From Rhizobium sp. P38BS-XIX (lineage in GTDB: Bacteria; Pseudomonadota; Alphaproteobacteria; Rhizobiales; Rhizobiaceae), in contig NZ_JABAIJ010000001.1 in NCBI RefSeq assembly GCF_012641435.1, positions 1,736,001 through 1,800,000 on the forward strand: a stretch of 64,000 nt of DNA. Direction: 5' to 3'. Within the stretch, counting starts at the first letter, position 1. Every line of letters starts with the position of its first letter. This document shows positions 44,056 to 54,822 of this stretch, in pieces. Under the pieces are notes generated by a model. It was not told the DNA's origin, searched no databases, and worked only from the letters and a program-made list of their open reading frames with translations. The position numbers and the translations under genes were made by a program.

Positions 44056-45099
44056 TCAGACCTTCAGTTCGCGCCGTTCCGTTTCCGTTACCATGGCAAG
44101 ATCCAGCACGCGCTGCAAGTTGGCGGCGTGTCTGAAGCTCGGATCCTGGCTGCTGCCGTTCATGACCGCATCAGCGAAGCGCTGGTAGTTGGTCGGCACC
44201 GGCGGCACCTCAAGAACACGCCACGTTGCCGTTTCCGTGTCATCGCCAAGGCAACCCCGCAACTCCGAACCGTTCGGGCTGTGGGACACTTCCAGGCCAC
44301 CGCGTTCGCCATAGATGCGAAGCTTCAGCTCGTTCAGGTGGCCCGTTGCCCAACGGCTCGCATGCACGACACCCAGCGCGCCGTTGGCGAAGTCGACCGA
44401 CATTGAGAAGCTGTCGTTCGCATCGAGCGTGTATTCGCCGATGCGCTCGCCGGGAGCTTTTGCAAAGGTCTTCAGGCGGGCGAAGACATGATCGATGTCG
44501 GTGGCGGCGCCATAGGCGGCGAAATCGAGGATATGAATGCCGATATCGCCGAGAACGCCGTTCGAGCCGTGCCCGGTCGACAGACGCCACAACCACTTGG
44601 ACTCACTGCGCCAATCGCCCCAGGCCTTCGAGACGAGCCAGCTCTGGAGATAGGACGCCTCCACATGCTTGACCGTGCCGATCTCACCCGAGATCACCAT
44701 CTCGCGCGCCTTTTGCAGCTGCGCGACGTTGCGATAGGTCAGGTTGACCATATTGACGACCCCTGCCCTTTCGGCAGCTTCCGTCATCTCGAGTGCCTTT
44801 TCATAATTCTCCGCGAGAGGCTTCTCGCAGAGAACATGCTTGCCGGCGGCAAGCAGCGGCAGCGTCGTCGGATTGTGAGCCTTGTCCGGCGTGACGTTCG
44901 TCACGGAATCGAAGTCGCCCCAGGCCAGCGCCTCGTCCAGAGACAGAAAGCGTTGCTTGATATCGAACGTATCGCAAAAGGCGGTGAGCCTCGTCGCATC
45001 CGTATCGACGGCACCGACGATTTCGACGCCAGGAATGCGGGCGAAATGCTCCACATGGTTCTTCGCCATGCCGCCCGTGCCAACTACTATGAGACGCAT
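44056..45099 (-). CDS. thuB: ThuB-like Gfo/Idh/MocA oxidoreductase
   Basis: 347-residue NAD-binding oxidoreductase with Rossmann motif VVGTGGMAKNHVEHFA at the start, CEKPLAENYEKALEM near residue 95, and the C-terminal alpha/beta domain with HILDFAAYG. It lies eight bases after thuA on the same strand. ThuA-ThuB in Sinorhizobium meliloti act in trehalose, sucrose and maltitol catabolism through 3-keto sugars. Sequence plus the thuA partner support the name; the usual thuEFGK transporter genes are not in this window. Confidence 0.85.
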   Translation of the reverse strand: MRLIVVGTGGMAKNHVEHFARIPGVEIVGAVDTDATRLTAFCDTFDIKQRFLSLDEALAWGDFDSVTNVTPDKAHNPTTLPLLAAGKHVLCEKPLAENYEKALEMTEAAERAGVVNMVNLTYRNVAQLQKAREMVISGEIGTVKHVEASYLQSWLVSKAWGDWRSESKWLWRLSTGHGSNGVLGDIGIHILDFAAYGAATDIDHVFARLKTFAKAPGERIGEYTLDANDSFSMSVDFANGALGVVHASRWATGHLNELKLRIYGERGGLEVSHSPNGSELRGCLGDDTETATWRVLEVPPVPTNYQRFADAVMNGSSQDPSFRHAANLQRVLDLAMVTETERRELKV

Positions 45100-45107
45100 A
45101 TGAAACC

Positions 45108-45893
45108 TCAGCGATAACCGGCTTCGCCGGCCTGGTGCAGTCTTGGGCCGCGCTCGACGATCGGCTCCAATGCCTTTTCGACCGGCACGTTCGGCGCGTC
45201 ATGGATGCTGGTCTGCGTGCCGAGCGGGTTATGGGCCCATTTGACGGAATTGATCAGAACCTTGTGGACCGTTTCGTTGTGATAGGTCGGATAGGTCTCG
45301 TGGCCGGGGCGGAAATAGAAGATATTGCCGGCACCACGGCGCCAGGTCATGCCCGAGCGGAAAACCTCACCGCCCTGGAACCACGAAATGAATACGGTTT
45401 CCAGCGGCTCCGGAACGGAGAACTGCTCGCCATACATTTCCTCGTTTTCAAGCTCGAAATGCTCACCAAGGCCGGCTGCGATCGGATGGCGCGGGTTGAT
45501 GACCCACAGACGCTCGCGTTCACCGGCTTCACGCCACTTGAGTGCGCAAGGCGTGCCCATCAGGCGCTTGAAGACCTTGGAGAAGTGCCCCGAATGCAGG
45601 ACGATGAGGCCCATGCCTTCCCATACGCGCTTGGCGACACGCTCAACGACTTCGTCCTTGACGGCACCGTGATCCTTGTGACCCCACCACAACAGGACGT
45701 CGGTGTCCTTCAGGCGGGCTTCGCTGAGACCATGCTCCGGCTCCTGCAGCGTTGCAGTGGTTGCTTCGATATCAGCATCTGCATTCAGCGCCTTGGCGAT
45801 GGTGTTATGCATGCCCTCCGGATAGATTTCGGCGACGACCTTGTTGGTCTGCTCATGAATGTTCTCGCCCCAAACGACGGCACGAATAGTCAT
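45108..45893 (-). CDS. thuA: Trehalose utilization protein ThuA
   Basis: 261-residue ThuA-domain protein. It begins [27 protein letters not shown] and contains [14 protein letters not shown], then [37 protein letters not shown] and the C-terminal [14 protein letters not shown]. The fold is glutamine-amidotransferase-like. With ThuB it converts trehalose-type disaccharides to 3-keto derivatives in S. meliloti. A perfect 14-bp palindrome precedes it, the kind recognised by LacI-family regulators. It is the first gene of thuA-thuB. Confidence 0.9.
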   Translation of the reverse strand: MTIRAVVWGENIHEQTNKVVAEIYPEGMHNTIAKALNADADIEATTATLQEPEHGLSEARLKDTDVLLWWGHKDHGAVKDEVVERVAKRVWEGMGLIVLHSGHFSKVFKRLMGTPCALKWREAGERERLWVINPRHPIAAGLGEHFELENEEMYGEQFSVPEPLETVFISWFQGGEVFRSGMTWRRGAGNIFYFRPGHETYPTYHNETVHKVLINSVKWAHNPLGTQTSIHDAPNVPVEKALEPIVERGPRLHQAGEAGYR

Positions 45894-45938
45894 TACGGCA
45901 CTCCTCTTATACCATTGAAATTGAATAGGTTATGCGAT

Positions 45939-45952
45939 CCAAAGCGCTTTGG
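45939..45952. promoter_or_regulatory. Perfect 14-bp palindrome upstream of thuA
   Basis: CCAAAGCGCTTTGG (45939-45952), entirely self-complementary with a central GC, 46 bases before the thuA start. This is the style of LacI-family operators; which regulator binds is not visible in the window. Confidence 0.7.
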
Positions 45953-46057
45953 GAAAGCGCCGTACTTCAAGCCTCCATCAGCCTATCAGGGGCAAGACAT
46001 AGTAAGTCCCCGCTGATTTGACAAAGACAAAAACGACCATAGACAACACCTGTGTTT

Positions 46058-46399
46058 TCAGTGCGACACGGATTTTGAAAAGAGGTTCACGACTAGGACA
46101 CCGGCAATGATCAGCGCCAGACCGATAATGGCGGCAAGATCGAGTTTCTGACCGAAAAACACCAGTCCGACCGCGGAGATCAGGACCATCCCGAGCGCAC
46201 CCCAGATGGCATAGGCAATACCAACCGGGATCACCTTCAAGGTTCCCGAGAGGCAATAGAAGGCGGCGGTGTAGCAAACCAGCAGCACGATCGTCGGAAC
46301 AAGGCGAGTGAACTGCTGCGACATCTGCAGGGCTGTTGTTCCGATCACCTCCAGCACGATAGCGGCCAGCAGCATTGCATAAACCGATGCATTCGCCAT
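46058..46399 (-). CDS. Small multidrug resistance (SMR) family transporter
   Basis: 113-residue protein with four hydrophobic helices. The opening VYAMLLAAIVLEVIGTTALQMSQQF has the membrane glutamate in ALQ-proximal position typical of SMR pumps, and the last helix ends in VNLFSKSVSH. It would export cationic drugs or guanidinium-like compounds as a dimer. It follows the TetR gene by 18 bases, forming a regulated efflux pair. EmrE versus SugE/Gdx type is not resolved here. Confidence 0.87.
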   Translation of the reverse strand: MANASVYAMLLAAIVLEVIGTTALQMSQQFTRLVPTIVLLVCYTAAFYCLSGTLKVIPVGIAYAIWGALGMVLISAVGLVFFGQKLDLAAIIGLALIIAGVLVVNLFSKSVSH

Positions 46400-46417
46400 G
46401 TCATGTCTCCGATAAAG

Positions 46418-46981
46418 TTAGAGCTGCGTCAGCTCGATCAGCCGGTCGATAAGCCTTTGACGGGCGCCTTGGTCCAGGTCGTGGCTGCCGAGCAGGTCCG
46501 CTAGCCAGATCCCGTCGGTCGCCAATCTGACGATTGCGGCATCGACCGAAGAGTCCGTACCGACATATTCCTCGCTGCGCTCCCGCACCCAGTCACGCCA
46601 GCGCTGGCGCAGCTGTGGTTCGCTGAGCAGCACCATCGTCACCTGCACCCAGTCCCTGTTGTCCTCGGGCTCGTCGCGCAGCGCCAGGCATGCACGCAGA
46701 TAACCGCGGGTAAAGCGGCCATGCGGCAGCGGATCGGCACGCATCGCTTCCTGGATCGCGGCATCCAATTGTGCCAGCATGCTATCGAACAGGGCTTCAA
46801 GAAGCATGTTCTTGCTGGGGAAATGATGCAGCAGTCCGCCCTTGCTGACCCCGGATGCGCCGGACACCGCATCCAGCGTCACCGCGGTCATCCCCTTTTC
46901 GGACGCAAGCCGCGCTGCGACCTCCAGCAATTGCTGGCGGACGAACAGAGGCTGCTTTTTCCTATGGTGCGCAGTGGACAT
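46418..46981 (-). CDS. TetR-family transcriptional regulator
   Basis: 187-residue repressor. The HTH is QLLEVAARLASEKGMTAVTLDAVSGASGVSKGGLLHHFPSKNMLLEALF, with the AcrR-like KGGLLHHFPSK turn. The remaining helices are ligand-binding. It precedes the SMR gene on the same strand, so it probably represses the pair. The upstream 96 bases contain no convincing palindrome beyond short stems. Ligand unknown. Confidence 0.88.
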   Translation of the reverse strand: MSTAHHRKKQPLFVRQQLLEVAARLASEKGMTAVTLDAVSGASGVSKGGLLHHFPSKNMLLEALFDSMLAQLDAAIQEAMRADPLPHGRFTRGYLRACLALRDEPEDNRDWVQVTMVLLSEPQLRQRWRDWVRERSEEYVGTDSSVDAAIVRLATDGIWLADLLGSHDLDQGARQRLIDRLIELTQL

Positions 46982-47077
46982 GGCGGCATAACATACCAGT
47001 TAGACGGTTTCGTCAATGAGCTATCGGCGGGGCCTGATGGCCTGTCGAATTTGGCTGATCCCTGTGTCGTTTCCTCC

Positions 47078-48166
<1,089 letters not shown>

Positions 48167-48256
48167 TTTACGCCTCCTGCGGAAAAATCGAATGTTGTCG
48201 AACTTGCCATTCATCGCGTCTCGCCCGGCCTGAGCCGAACGAGACTTCCGCATTGT

Positions 48257-49132
48257 TTATTTGACGGCACCTACCGCGACACCGCGCGTCAGGGTCCGTT
48301 GGAAAATCAGGAAGAAGATGATCGTCGGCGTAATGCCCAGCAAGGATGCTGCCGCGATCGCAGTCGGCTCCTGCGTGTTGGAGCCGGATAGAACGCCCAT
48401 GGCGACGGAGACCGTCTGGTTGTTGTTGGAGACCAGAAAAACCAGCGGAATCAGAAACTCGTTCCATGTCCAGATGAAGAAGAAAGTCGCCAGCACCGCC
48501 AGCGTCGGCCGCAGCACCGGAACGATCACAAGCCACAGGATCTGCCAGCGCGAAGCATTGTCGATCTGCGCCGCTTCGATGATCTCGCGCGGGAAAGTCG
48601 CCAGAACCGACGAGAGCAGATAAGTGCCGAAAGCCGTGTGCAGGACGCCAAAGATCAGAATCACGGCGAACATGGAATCGAACAGGCCAACCTGCTTGGC
48701 CATGTAATAGAGCGGATAGACCAGGGCTTCCTGCGGCGCCATGATCGAAATCAGCAGAATGACGAGCATGACCTGCCCGCCGCGCACGCGCCCGATGCCG
48801 ATCGCATAGGCGTTCAACAGGCTAAGAACGACCGCCAGGATAGCCGTGCAGACACTGATGAGCACACTGTTGAAGAGCTTGCGCGGAAAATTGACGGTGG
48901 TCCAAAAATTCTCGAGCGCCGTCAGATCAAAACTGTGAGGCAAGGCGAGCGGACCGTTACCGGCATAATCCGAGGGCGTCTTGATCGCATTCAATGCCGC
49001 CAGCAGGAACGGGAACAGCGTTCCTGCCAGGAACACAAGCAGAATGGCCAGCACGACCCAACGCCCAAAACCCTTTTTCTGAGGGTTATCCGACGAAACG
49101 ATCTGAGCTGAAATCGAGGATGTGGCCGACAT
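48257..49132 (-). CDS. Sugar ABC transporter permease (MalG type)
   Basis: 291-residue inner-membrane permease with about six helices. The EAA loop, the contact with the ATPase, is EIIEAAQIDNASRWQILWLVIVPVLRP, and the tail ITPTIIFFLIFQRTLTRGVAVGAVK is typical of MalG-type components. AAGGAGGG lies seven bases before the ATG. It starts one base after the stop of the other permease, so the two are coupled. Forms the heterodimer with the MalF-type partner. Confidence 0.9.
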   Translation of the reverse strand: MSATSSISAQIVSSDNPQKKGFGRWVVLAILLVFLAGTLFPFLLAALNAIKTPSDYAGNGPLALPHSFDLTALENFWTTVNFPRKLFNSVLISVCTAILAVVLSLLNAYAIGIGRVRGGQVMLVILLISIMAPQEALVYPLYYMAKQVGLFDSMFAVILIFGVLHTAFGTYLLSSVLATFPREIIEAAQIDNASRWQILWLVIVPVLRPTLAVLATFFFIWTWNEFLIPLVFLVSNNNQTVSVAMGVLSGSNTQEPTAIAAASLLGITPTIIFFLIFQRTLTRGVAVGAVK

Positions 49133-49133
49133 A

Positions 49134-50039
49134 TTAGTGCCCTCCTTCGGATTGCTTGGACTGCATGCGCAGGAAGACGACGCCGAGTATGATGGTCATC
49201 ACCGTTTGCAGCGTTGCGATGGCCGCAGCATAGCCGACACGGTTCGTCGTGAAGAAATGATAGTAGGACAGATAGGACGGCACCGTCGTCGCATTGTCCG
49301 GACCGCCCGACGTCAACACGTAGATCGGCGCGAAAACCTTCAGCGCCGCAATCAGCGTCGTTAGTGCGACGACGAAGATTTCCGGCATCAGCATCGGGAT
49401 CGTGATGGAGCGGAAACGCCCGAACCAGCTCGCATTGTCGAGTTCGGCGGCTTCATAGAGCGAGGGATCGACACGCGCCAGGCCGGACATGAAGACGACG
49501 AGGCAATAACCGACCTGCACCCAGACGATAACGGCCGAAACGGCAAAGAGCGCATAATTCGCGTCCCCCAACCAGTTCTTGGCGAGGAAATCGAGCCCGA
49601 TCGCTTTCAGCACGGCGTTGATGATGCCGATCGGATTGAGAATCCAACCCCACAGGACGCCGGCTGCCGTCAACGGCAGGATCTGCGGCAGATAGAAACC
49701 GGCGCGAAAGAAGCTCGACCAGGTCTCGTTGAATTTGGCGCTGATATAATCGAAGAGCACGGCCGCAAGCACCAGCCCGAGAAGGATCGGCACGATGGTC
49801 ATCGAAATGATGAAGAGCACAGTGTGCTGGATCGAACTCCAGAAGACGGTATCCTGCAGCAGCCTCTGATAATTCTCAAGACCGACATACCGGGGCCAGA
49901 AATTGCCGCCCTTCCATGTCGTAAAGCTGATTGCGAAATTGGCAATCAGGGGAATGAGCACAATAAGAACAAACCCCAGCACACCGGGGATCATATAAAG
50001 ATAGTACCCCGCCCTGCCGGCGCTCTTCGACTTGTCCAT
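49134..50039 (-). CDS. Sugar ABC transporter permease (MalF type)
   Basis: 301-residue permease with about six hydrophobic helices, opening YLYMIPGVLGFVLIVLIPLIANFAISFTTW. The EAA motif is SLYEAAELDNASWFGRFRSITIPMLMP. Followed immediately by the MalG-type permease gene. It sits 72 bases after the binding-protein gene, the ordinary order of CUT1 operons. Confidence 0.9.
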   Translation of the reverse strand: MDKSKSAGRAGYYLYMIPGVLGFVLIVLIPLIANFAISFTTWKGGNFWPRYVGLENYQRLLQDTVFWSSIQHTVLFIISMTIVPILLGLVLAAVLFDYISAKFNETWSSFFRAGFYLPQILPLTAAGVLWGWILNPIGIINAVLKAIGLDFLAKNWLGDANYALFAVSAVIVWVQVGYCLVVFMSGLARVDPSLYEAAELDNASWFGRFRSITIPMLMPEIFVVALTTLIAALKVFAPIYVLTSGGPDNATTVPSYLSYYHFFTTNRVGYAAAIATLQTVMTIILGVVFLRMQSKQSEGGH

Positions 50040-50111
50040 CGAAATCCTCCAGTCCGATACGGCGAGGCGGCATGAAAGCCGTCCCGCCGTTGTGATTGTC
50101 GCCGATGGTGT

Positions 50112-51380
50112 TTACTGCGCTGCCTGCGCGTCGTCGTAAGCCTTCTTCAGGCGCTCCACGAACTGGTCAGGCGTTGTCGAGCCGTTCACGAGGCCAGTGG
50201 TTGCCTGGATCAGCAGCTCGTAATAGCCGGGAACCGGCCAGTCAGGATAAAAGCCGAGGCCACCCTTGCTTGAGATCTGGTTGAAGAGTTCGACGTTGCG
50301 CTTGCCAACCTCGTCGGTGATCGCAGCCGGATCGGCCGCAATGGCGACGCCGCCGAGATTTGCCTGCAGGTTCTGGTTTTCCTTGCTCAGAACCAGATCG
50401 ATGAACTCATAGGAGAGATCCTTATTCTTGGCGCTCTTCGGCACCATGAACATGCTGCCCGTCGAACCCGTGCTATACTTCGGGGTCGGGAAGATGAACT
50501 GGCTCCACTTGAAGTTCTTGATCGAGCCGGCGAAGTTGCCGTTGTTCCAGGTGCCGCTGACGAACATCGGCGCCTTGCCGGACGAGAATAGGTTGTCGGC
50601 GCCGCCGGTGCCCTTCAGGCCCGTCGAATCCTTGGAGATGTAGCCCTTGCTCACCCAGTCGGCGATCTTCTGTGCGGCAAAGAGGAAAGGCTTTGTATCG
50701 AGCGGAGCTTTGAGGCCCTGATAGTTCTTCACCCAGGTATCGTCAGCCTGCGTGAGCGCCAGCGTATAAAGTAGGTGCTGCGCGTTGGAATCGACCGTGC
50801 CGTAGGCAAGCGGGGTGATGCCCTTCTGCTTGAACGTAGCAAGCGCCGCTTCGAATTCCTCGAACGTCGTCGGCACCTTCACGTTGTTGGCCTTGAACAT
50901 GTCTTCGTTATAGAAGACCGAGACGAATTCGGCATAGGCCGGAATGCCGATCATCGGCCCGGAGCCATAGACGCCGCTCTCGTCGTATTTGCTGAGCTGC
51001 GTGTTGGTTTCATTGAGGATCTTGTCCCAGCCGCGCGACTTGAATTCGTCGTCAAGCGGCGTCAGCAGGCCCTGCGACGCAACGAGGCCCGCAGTGGCGT
51101 TGCCCTTGTTGTATTCGAGCACGTCAGGTGCCTGGTCGGAATTGAGAATGAGGCTGCCGGCCTTCTGCAATTGTTCGAAGGTCTTCTGCTCGAAATTGAT
51201 CGTGATATCAGGATGCTTGGCCTTCAGCTGTTCGAGAGCCTTGGTCCATGCCTTTGCTTGAGGCGTAGCCGGCAGTTCGTACCACCAGACGTTAAATGTC
51301 TTGCTCTGAGCTTGCGCCACACCGGCAGCCAACAGAAGCGACACGCCGGCAGAGATCGCCAGCTTCGAAAAAATATTCAT
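50112..51380 (-). CDS. Sugar ABC transporter substrate-binding protein (CUT1 family)
   Basis: 422-residue periplasmic binding protein. The signal peptide MNIFSKLAISAGVSLLLAAGVAQAQ is followed by FNVWWYELPATPQAKAWTKALEQL and the family motifs APDVLEYNKGNA, GIPAYAEFVSVFYNED and MFVSGTWNNGN. ATG 51380 follows GGAGGAG by five bases; the longer upstream frame is not coding. The ligand is probably an oligosaccharide or sugar derivative that the operon's TIM-barrel isomerase and oxidoreductase then process. Confidence 0.88.
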   Translation of the reverse strand: MNIFSKLAISAGVSLLLAAGVAQAQSKTFNVWWYELPATPQAKAWTKALEQLKAKHPDITINFEQKTFEQLQKAGSLILNSDQAPDVLEYNKGNATAGLVASQGLLTPLDDEFKSRGWDKILNETNTQLSKYDESGVYGSGPMIGIPAYAEFVSVFYNEDMFKANNVKVPTTFEEFEAALATFKQKGITPLAYGTVDSNAQHLLYTLALTQADDTWVKNYQGLKAPLDTKPFLFAAQKIADWVSKGYISKDSTGLKGTGGADNLFSSGKAPMFVSGTWNNGNFAGSIKNFKWSQFIFPTPKYSTGSTGSMFMVPKSAKNKDLSYEFIDLVLSKENQNLQANLGGVAIAADPAAITDEVGKRNVELFNQISSKGGLGFYPDWPVPGYYELLIQATTGLVNGSTTPDQFVERLKKAYDDAQAAQ

Positions 51381-51611
51381 ACATTCTCCTCCACCTGCGA
51401 ACCGTGACGGTATTTGTCCGATGACATGGCCCGCGCTGCCACCGGCGTTTTCTCTCTTGTACCAAGCGCCCGCCTGTCCATCGGACAAGGAGCGGACGCT
51501 CGGCAGTTCCTCCGTTTAGGTACCCGTCCTGCCCGGTGCGTCAGACGCTCCGGACAATTGATTAACGCACACCTTGCCTCCTAAATCGATGCAGATTCGC
51601 AAATCCATGCG

Positions 51612-52505
51612 TTATTCGACAAACTCTCCGCCACGGCTTCTCTTGAGATAGTTCAGGCCGTGAACCTGACCAGTCATTTCGAGCGCATCGCGATAGACAG
51701 GATCGTGCCAGCCCTCGATATCGATCGAGCCGGACCAGCCGGCAAGGCGCAGCTCGGAAATGATGTCCGTCCAGTTGCTGTCGCCGAAGCCCGGCGTGCG
51801 CATGAAGACGAACTTCTCCTTGCCGAAAATGCCGTGCTCCTTGATGACATCCCAACGGATGGTCGCATCCTTGCCGTGGACGTGGAAAATCTTGCTTGCC
51901 CACTTGCGGATCTGCGGCAACGGCTCGATCAGATAGACCATCTGATGGCACGGTTCCCATTCGAGGCCGAGATTGTCGTCCGGGGTCTCGTTGAACATCA
52001 GCTCCCAGGCGTCTGGGTTGTGGGCGATGTTCCAGTCACCGGTCGCCCAGTTGCCGTCCATGGCGCAGTTTTCGAAGGCGATCTTGATGCCTTTGTCGGC
52101 GGCTCGCTTGGCAAGCTCGCTCCAGACCTGCTTGTAGCGCGGCAGGCTTTCGGTCAACGGCTTGTTGCGGATACGGCCGGTAAAGCCGGCAACGCAGGTT
52201 GCGCCGAAATGATGGGCGTTGTCGATGCAATCCTTCCAGCCCTGCAGCGTCTGCAGGTCCAGTTCGCGCTCTTCAAGCGGATTGCCGAACATGCCGAGCG
52301 TCGAAATCGTGATGTCGCGATCGCCGATGGCATCGCGGCAGCGCTTGCCGAGTTCCGCAAGGTTCTGGCCGTTGGTGGTCTGCCAGAAGAACGGCTCGAA
52401 GCTTTCGAAGCCCAGGTCGGCGATCTTGGCGATGCCCTTGGCGGCATCCTCGTTCGTCGCCCTGATCATCGTGCCGATGCGGATGGCCTTTGCCGGATTT
52501 GTCAT
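51612..52505 (-). CDS. Sugar phosphate isomerase/epimerase family protein (xylose-isomerase-like TIM barrel)
   Basis: 297-residue AP_endonuc_2/xylose-isomerase-like barrel. Candidate metal ligands are the glutamate of IKIAFENCA, the LGLEWEPCHQ segment, the HVHGKD motif and the final SGSIDIEGWHD. Members isomerise, epimerise or hydrate sugar derivatives, including 3-keto sugars. It follows the Gfo/Idh oxidoreductase by four bases and precedes the binding-protein gene, so it acts on the imported sugar. The precise reaction is unassigned. Confidence 0.85.
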   Translation of the reverse strand: MTNPAKAIRIGTMIRATNEDAAKGIAKIADLGFESFEPFFWQTTNGQNLAELGKRCRDAIGDRDITISTLGMFGNPLEERELDLQTLQGWKDCIDNAHHFGATCVAGFTGRIRNKPLTESLPRYKQVWSELAKRAADKGIKIAFENCAMDGNWATGDWNIAHNPDAWELMFNETPDDNLGLEWEPCHQMVYLIEPLPQIRKWASKIFHVHGKDATIRWDVIKEHGIFGKEKFVFMRTPGFGDSNWTDIISELRLAGWSGSIDIEGWHDPVYRDALEMTGQVHGLNYLKRSRGGEFVE

Positions 52506-52509
52506 TTTG

Positions 52510-53553
52510 TCACTGTCCTTGTGCTGAGATATCGACGCGCCGACCTGTCTTGGCGCTCTCGATAGCGCCTAAAACCATGGCAAGGCTGCGAATATTGTCA
52601 CCGCTTGCCGTTTCAGGCGGCTTGCCGGTTTTGATCGCTTCGATGAAGGAGGCGATGACGCTGGCGTGGCCGTGCGTCTCTTCCTCCTGCTTCGGCCCGG
52701 GGACCTCGATCGGGGTAGCACCATGCAGCAGGCCCGGCTCGTTGCCGGCAACACCAGCCTCGAAATTTTCTTCGCCGTCCCAGGTGAGCATGCCCTTGCT
52801 GCCGGTAAGCCGCCATTGGCTCTCCCAGCTCGTGCGCCGTCCCTCGGCGCACCACGAGCCGCGATAGCTGAAAACGACGTCGTCGGAAAAATCGAAGAGC
52901 GCATGCGCCGAAGCGCCATGCTTATACCACGACCCTACAGGGTTCTTTTCGACGCAATAGACCGAAAGCGGCACCTTGCCCGATACGAAACGGGCGGCAT
53001 CGAAGGTATGGATCGCCATGTCGAGGAGCAGCACATTGTCCATTTCCTCGCGGAAGCCGCCAAAATGCGGGCCGAGGAAGAAATCGCAATGGACACCTGT
53101 CAGTTCGCCGATCGCCCCCTCTTCCACGAAGCGTCGCATACGACGGATCCCGGAAATGAAACGGCGGTTCTGGATGATGGCATGCACCTTGCCGGCTTCG
53201 GCGGCGAGACGGATCAGTTCGGCACCTTCTGCAAGCGAGGTCGCCATCGGCTTTTCGCTGAGAACGTGGCAGCCGGCTTTCAGCGCTGTCGATACCACGC
53301 CGAAGCGCGCAGCCGGAATAACGACGTCGAAGACCAGATCAGCCTTGGTCGCAGCGATGACCTCGGAGAGATCGGCGCCGATAACGACGTTCTCGAGGGA
53401 AAACTCTTTCGCAAGATTTTCGGCGGTCGCGCGGTTGAGGTCGACCAGACCGACGATCTGAATGGATTCGGCAAGCGCCGGCGTCGAGGCGATGGCCCTG
53501 AGCCAGCCCTTGGACATAGCTCCGCACCCGCACAAAATGGCATTAAATTTCAC
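52510..53553 (-). CDS. Gfo/Idh/MocA family oxidoreductase
   Basis: 347-residue NAD(P)-dependent oxidoreductase. Rossmann motif AILCGCGAMSKGWLRAIA opens the protein, the LSEKPMATSLAEGAEL catalytic-lysine motif is at ~95, and LLLDMAIHTFDAARFVSG follows near residue 175. It is the first gene of the sugar-uptake operon, divergent from the LacI regulator across a palindrome. By family it oxidises a sugar hydroxyl, possibly making a 3-keto glycoside; the substrate is inferred, not seen. Confidence 0.88.
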   Translation of the reverse strand: MKFNAILCGCGAMSKGWLRAIASTPALAESIQIVGLVDLNRATAENLAKEFSLENVVIGADLSEVIAATKADLVFDVVIPAARFGVVSTALKAGCHVLSEKPMATSLAEGAELIRLAAEAGKVHAIIQNRRFISGIRRMRRFVEEGAIGELTGVHCDFFLGPHFGGFREEMDNVLLLDMAIHTFDAARFVSGKVPLSVYCVEKNPVGSWYKHGASAHALFDFSDDVVFSYRGSWCAEGRRTSWESQWRLTGSKGMLTWDGEENFEAGVAGNEPGLLHGATPIEVPGPKQEEETHGHASVIASFIEAIKTGKPPETASGDNIRSLAMVLGAIESAKTGRRVDISAQGQ

Positions 53554-53598
53554 GATATCCTCCAGCGGGCGGTGCGTAACCCCTCATGACACGCGCTC

Positions 53599-53612
53599 CG
53601 TAAACGTTTACG
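53599..53612. promoter_or_regulatory. Perfect 14-bp palindrome in the LacI-oxidoreductase intergenic region
   Basis: CGTAAACGTTTACG (53599-53612) is fully self-complementary with central CG, matching the LacI-family operator style. It lies 46 bases from the oxidoreductase start and 50 bases from the LacI-type gene, so it probably regulates both. Confidence 0.82.
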
Positions 53613-53661
53613 ATACTATGCGAAAAGATTTTCCTGTGTCAATAGAGGAGGACTACGGAAA

Positions 53662-54732
53662 ATGGTGCATGGAGGAAAACCGCGGCCGATGAAGGGGATT
53701 CGCCAGCTTGCCGAGCATCTCGATATCTCGATCGGCACAGTATCACGCGCATTGAACGGCAAGCCTGATGTCAACGAGGAAACCCGCAAACGCGTTCTCG
53801 CGGCCGCCGAGCAGCTCGGCTACGTAGCAAATCAATCGGGCCGCAGCCTCAGGCAGGGCACGACGAACGTCATCGGCCTGATGATCCAGTCAAGCAAGGA
53901 AACCGTTGAAAACAGCGACAATTTCTTCCTGACCGTTACGGGTGGCCTGCAAAGCGTCTTCTCGCGCCACAATCTCGATCTGATCATGCTCCCCTGCCCG
54001 CATGACGAAGACCCATACGAATATCTGAAGCGCATGGTGGCACGGCGCGTCGTCGATGCCCTGATCCTGTCGGAGACGCAGCGCGTCGACAAGCGCTTCG
54101 ACATGCTTGCCAAGGCGAAGATTCCTTTTGCAGCCCTAGGCCGCAGCCTTTCGGGTGTACAGCACCCCTGGACAGATCTGGATTTTGATGGCGTTGCCAA
54201 TTGCGCGATCGACCGGCTGGTCGCGCATGGACATCGCCGCATCGCCATCAGCACGCCCGCAAGCGACATCAATCTCGGCTTCGTCTTCGTCGAAGGCTAT
54301 CGCCGCGCGCTGGAAAGACATGGCATCCCCTACGATCCGGCGCTGGTTATCCGTGCCAAATCGAGCGAGCAAGGCGGCTATCAAGTTGCCGATGAGCTGC
54401 TGCGCCTCGATGACAGGCCGACGGCGGTGCTTCTGATCTACGAGCTGATGGCGATCGGCCTTTACCGGCGCGTCATGGAGGCTGGCATCGTGCCGGGCCG
54501 CGATATTGCCGTCGTGGGCTTTCGCGAGGCACCGCGCGCGAAATTCCTGCAGCCGACGTTGACCTGCTTTCGCACCTCGCTGCACGATCTCGGCGTCGAG
54601 CTTGCAGAAATTCTTCTATCCAGCATGCCCGCCTACAACCACTTCTATCCCAATACGAGGCTGCAGCGGACGTGGCCACTGGAGCTGGTTCCCGGAGAAA
54701 GCGACGCCTTCCAGCTGACGACCAGAAAATAA
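53662..54732 (+). CDS. LacI-family transcriptional regulator
   Basis: 356-residue repressor. The HTH and hinge region is IRQLAEHLDISIGTVSRALNGKPDVNEETRKRVLAAAEQLGYVANQSGRSLRQ, followed by a sugar-binding core with GLMIQSSKETVEN and a C-terminal half ending LVPGESDAFQL. It is divergent from the CUT1 sugar operon and the perfect palindrome between them should be its operator. The inducer is the sugar imported by that operon. AGGAGG is ten bases before the ATG; ATG 53689 is a shorter alternative. Confidence 0.9.
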   Translation: MVHGGKPRPMKGIRQLAEHLDISIGTVSRALNGKPDVNEETRKRVLAAAEQLGYVANQSGRSLRQGTTNVIGLMIQSSKETVENSDNFFLTVTGGLQSVFSRHNLDLIMLPCPHDEDPYEYLKRMVARRVVDALILSETQRVDKRFDMLAKAKIPFAALGRSLSGVQHPWTDLDFDGVANCAIDRLVAHGHRRIAISTPASDINLGFVFVEGYRRALERHGIPYDPALVIRAKSSEQGGYQVADELLRLDDRPTAVLLIYELMAIGLYRRVMEAGIVPGRDIAVVGFREAPRAKFLQPTLTCFRTSLHDLGVELAEILLSSMPAYNHFYPNTRLQRTWPLELVPGESDAFQLTTRK

Positions 54733-54822
54733 CCAGCGCCGAAACGCCGCACCGTCCATGCGGGCGGTTGCGGCATCGCTCGTCAATTGCCATGTAGGAC
54801 ATCGCAAACAGGGGCCCGGGGC

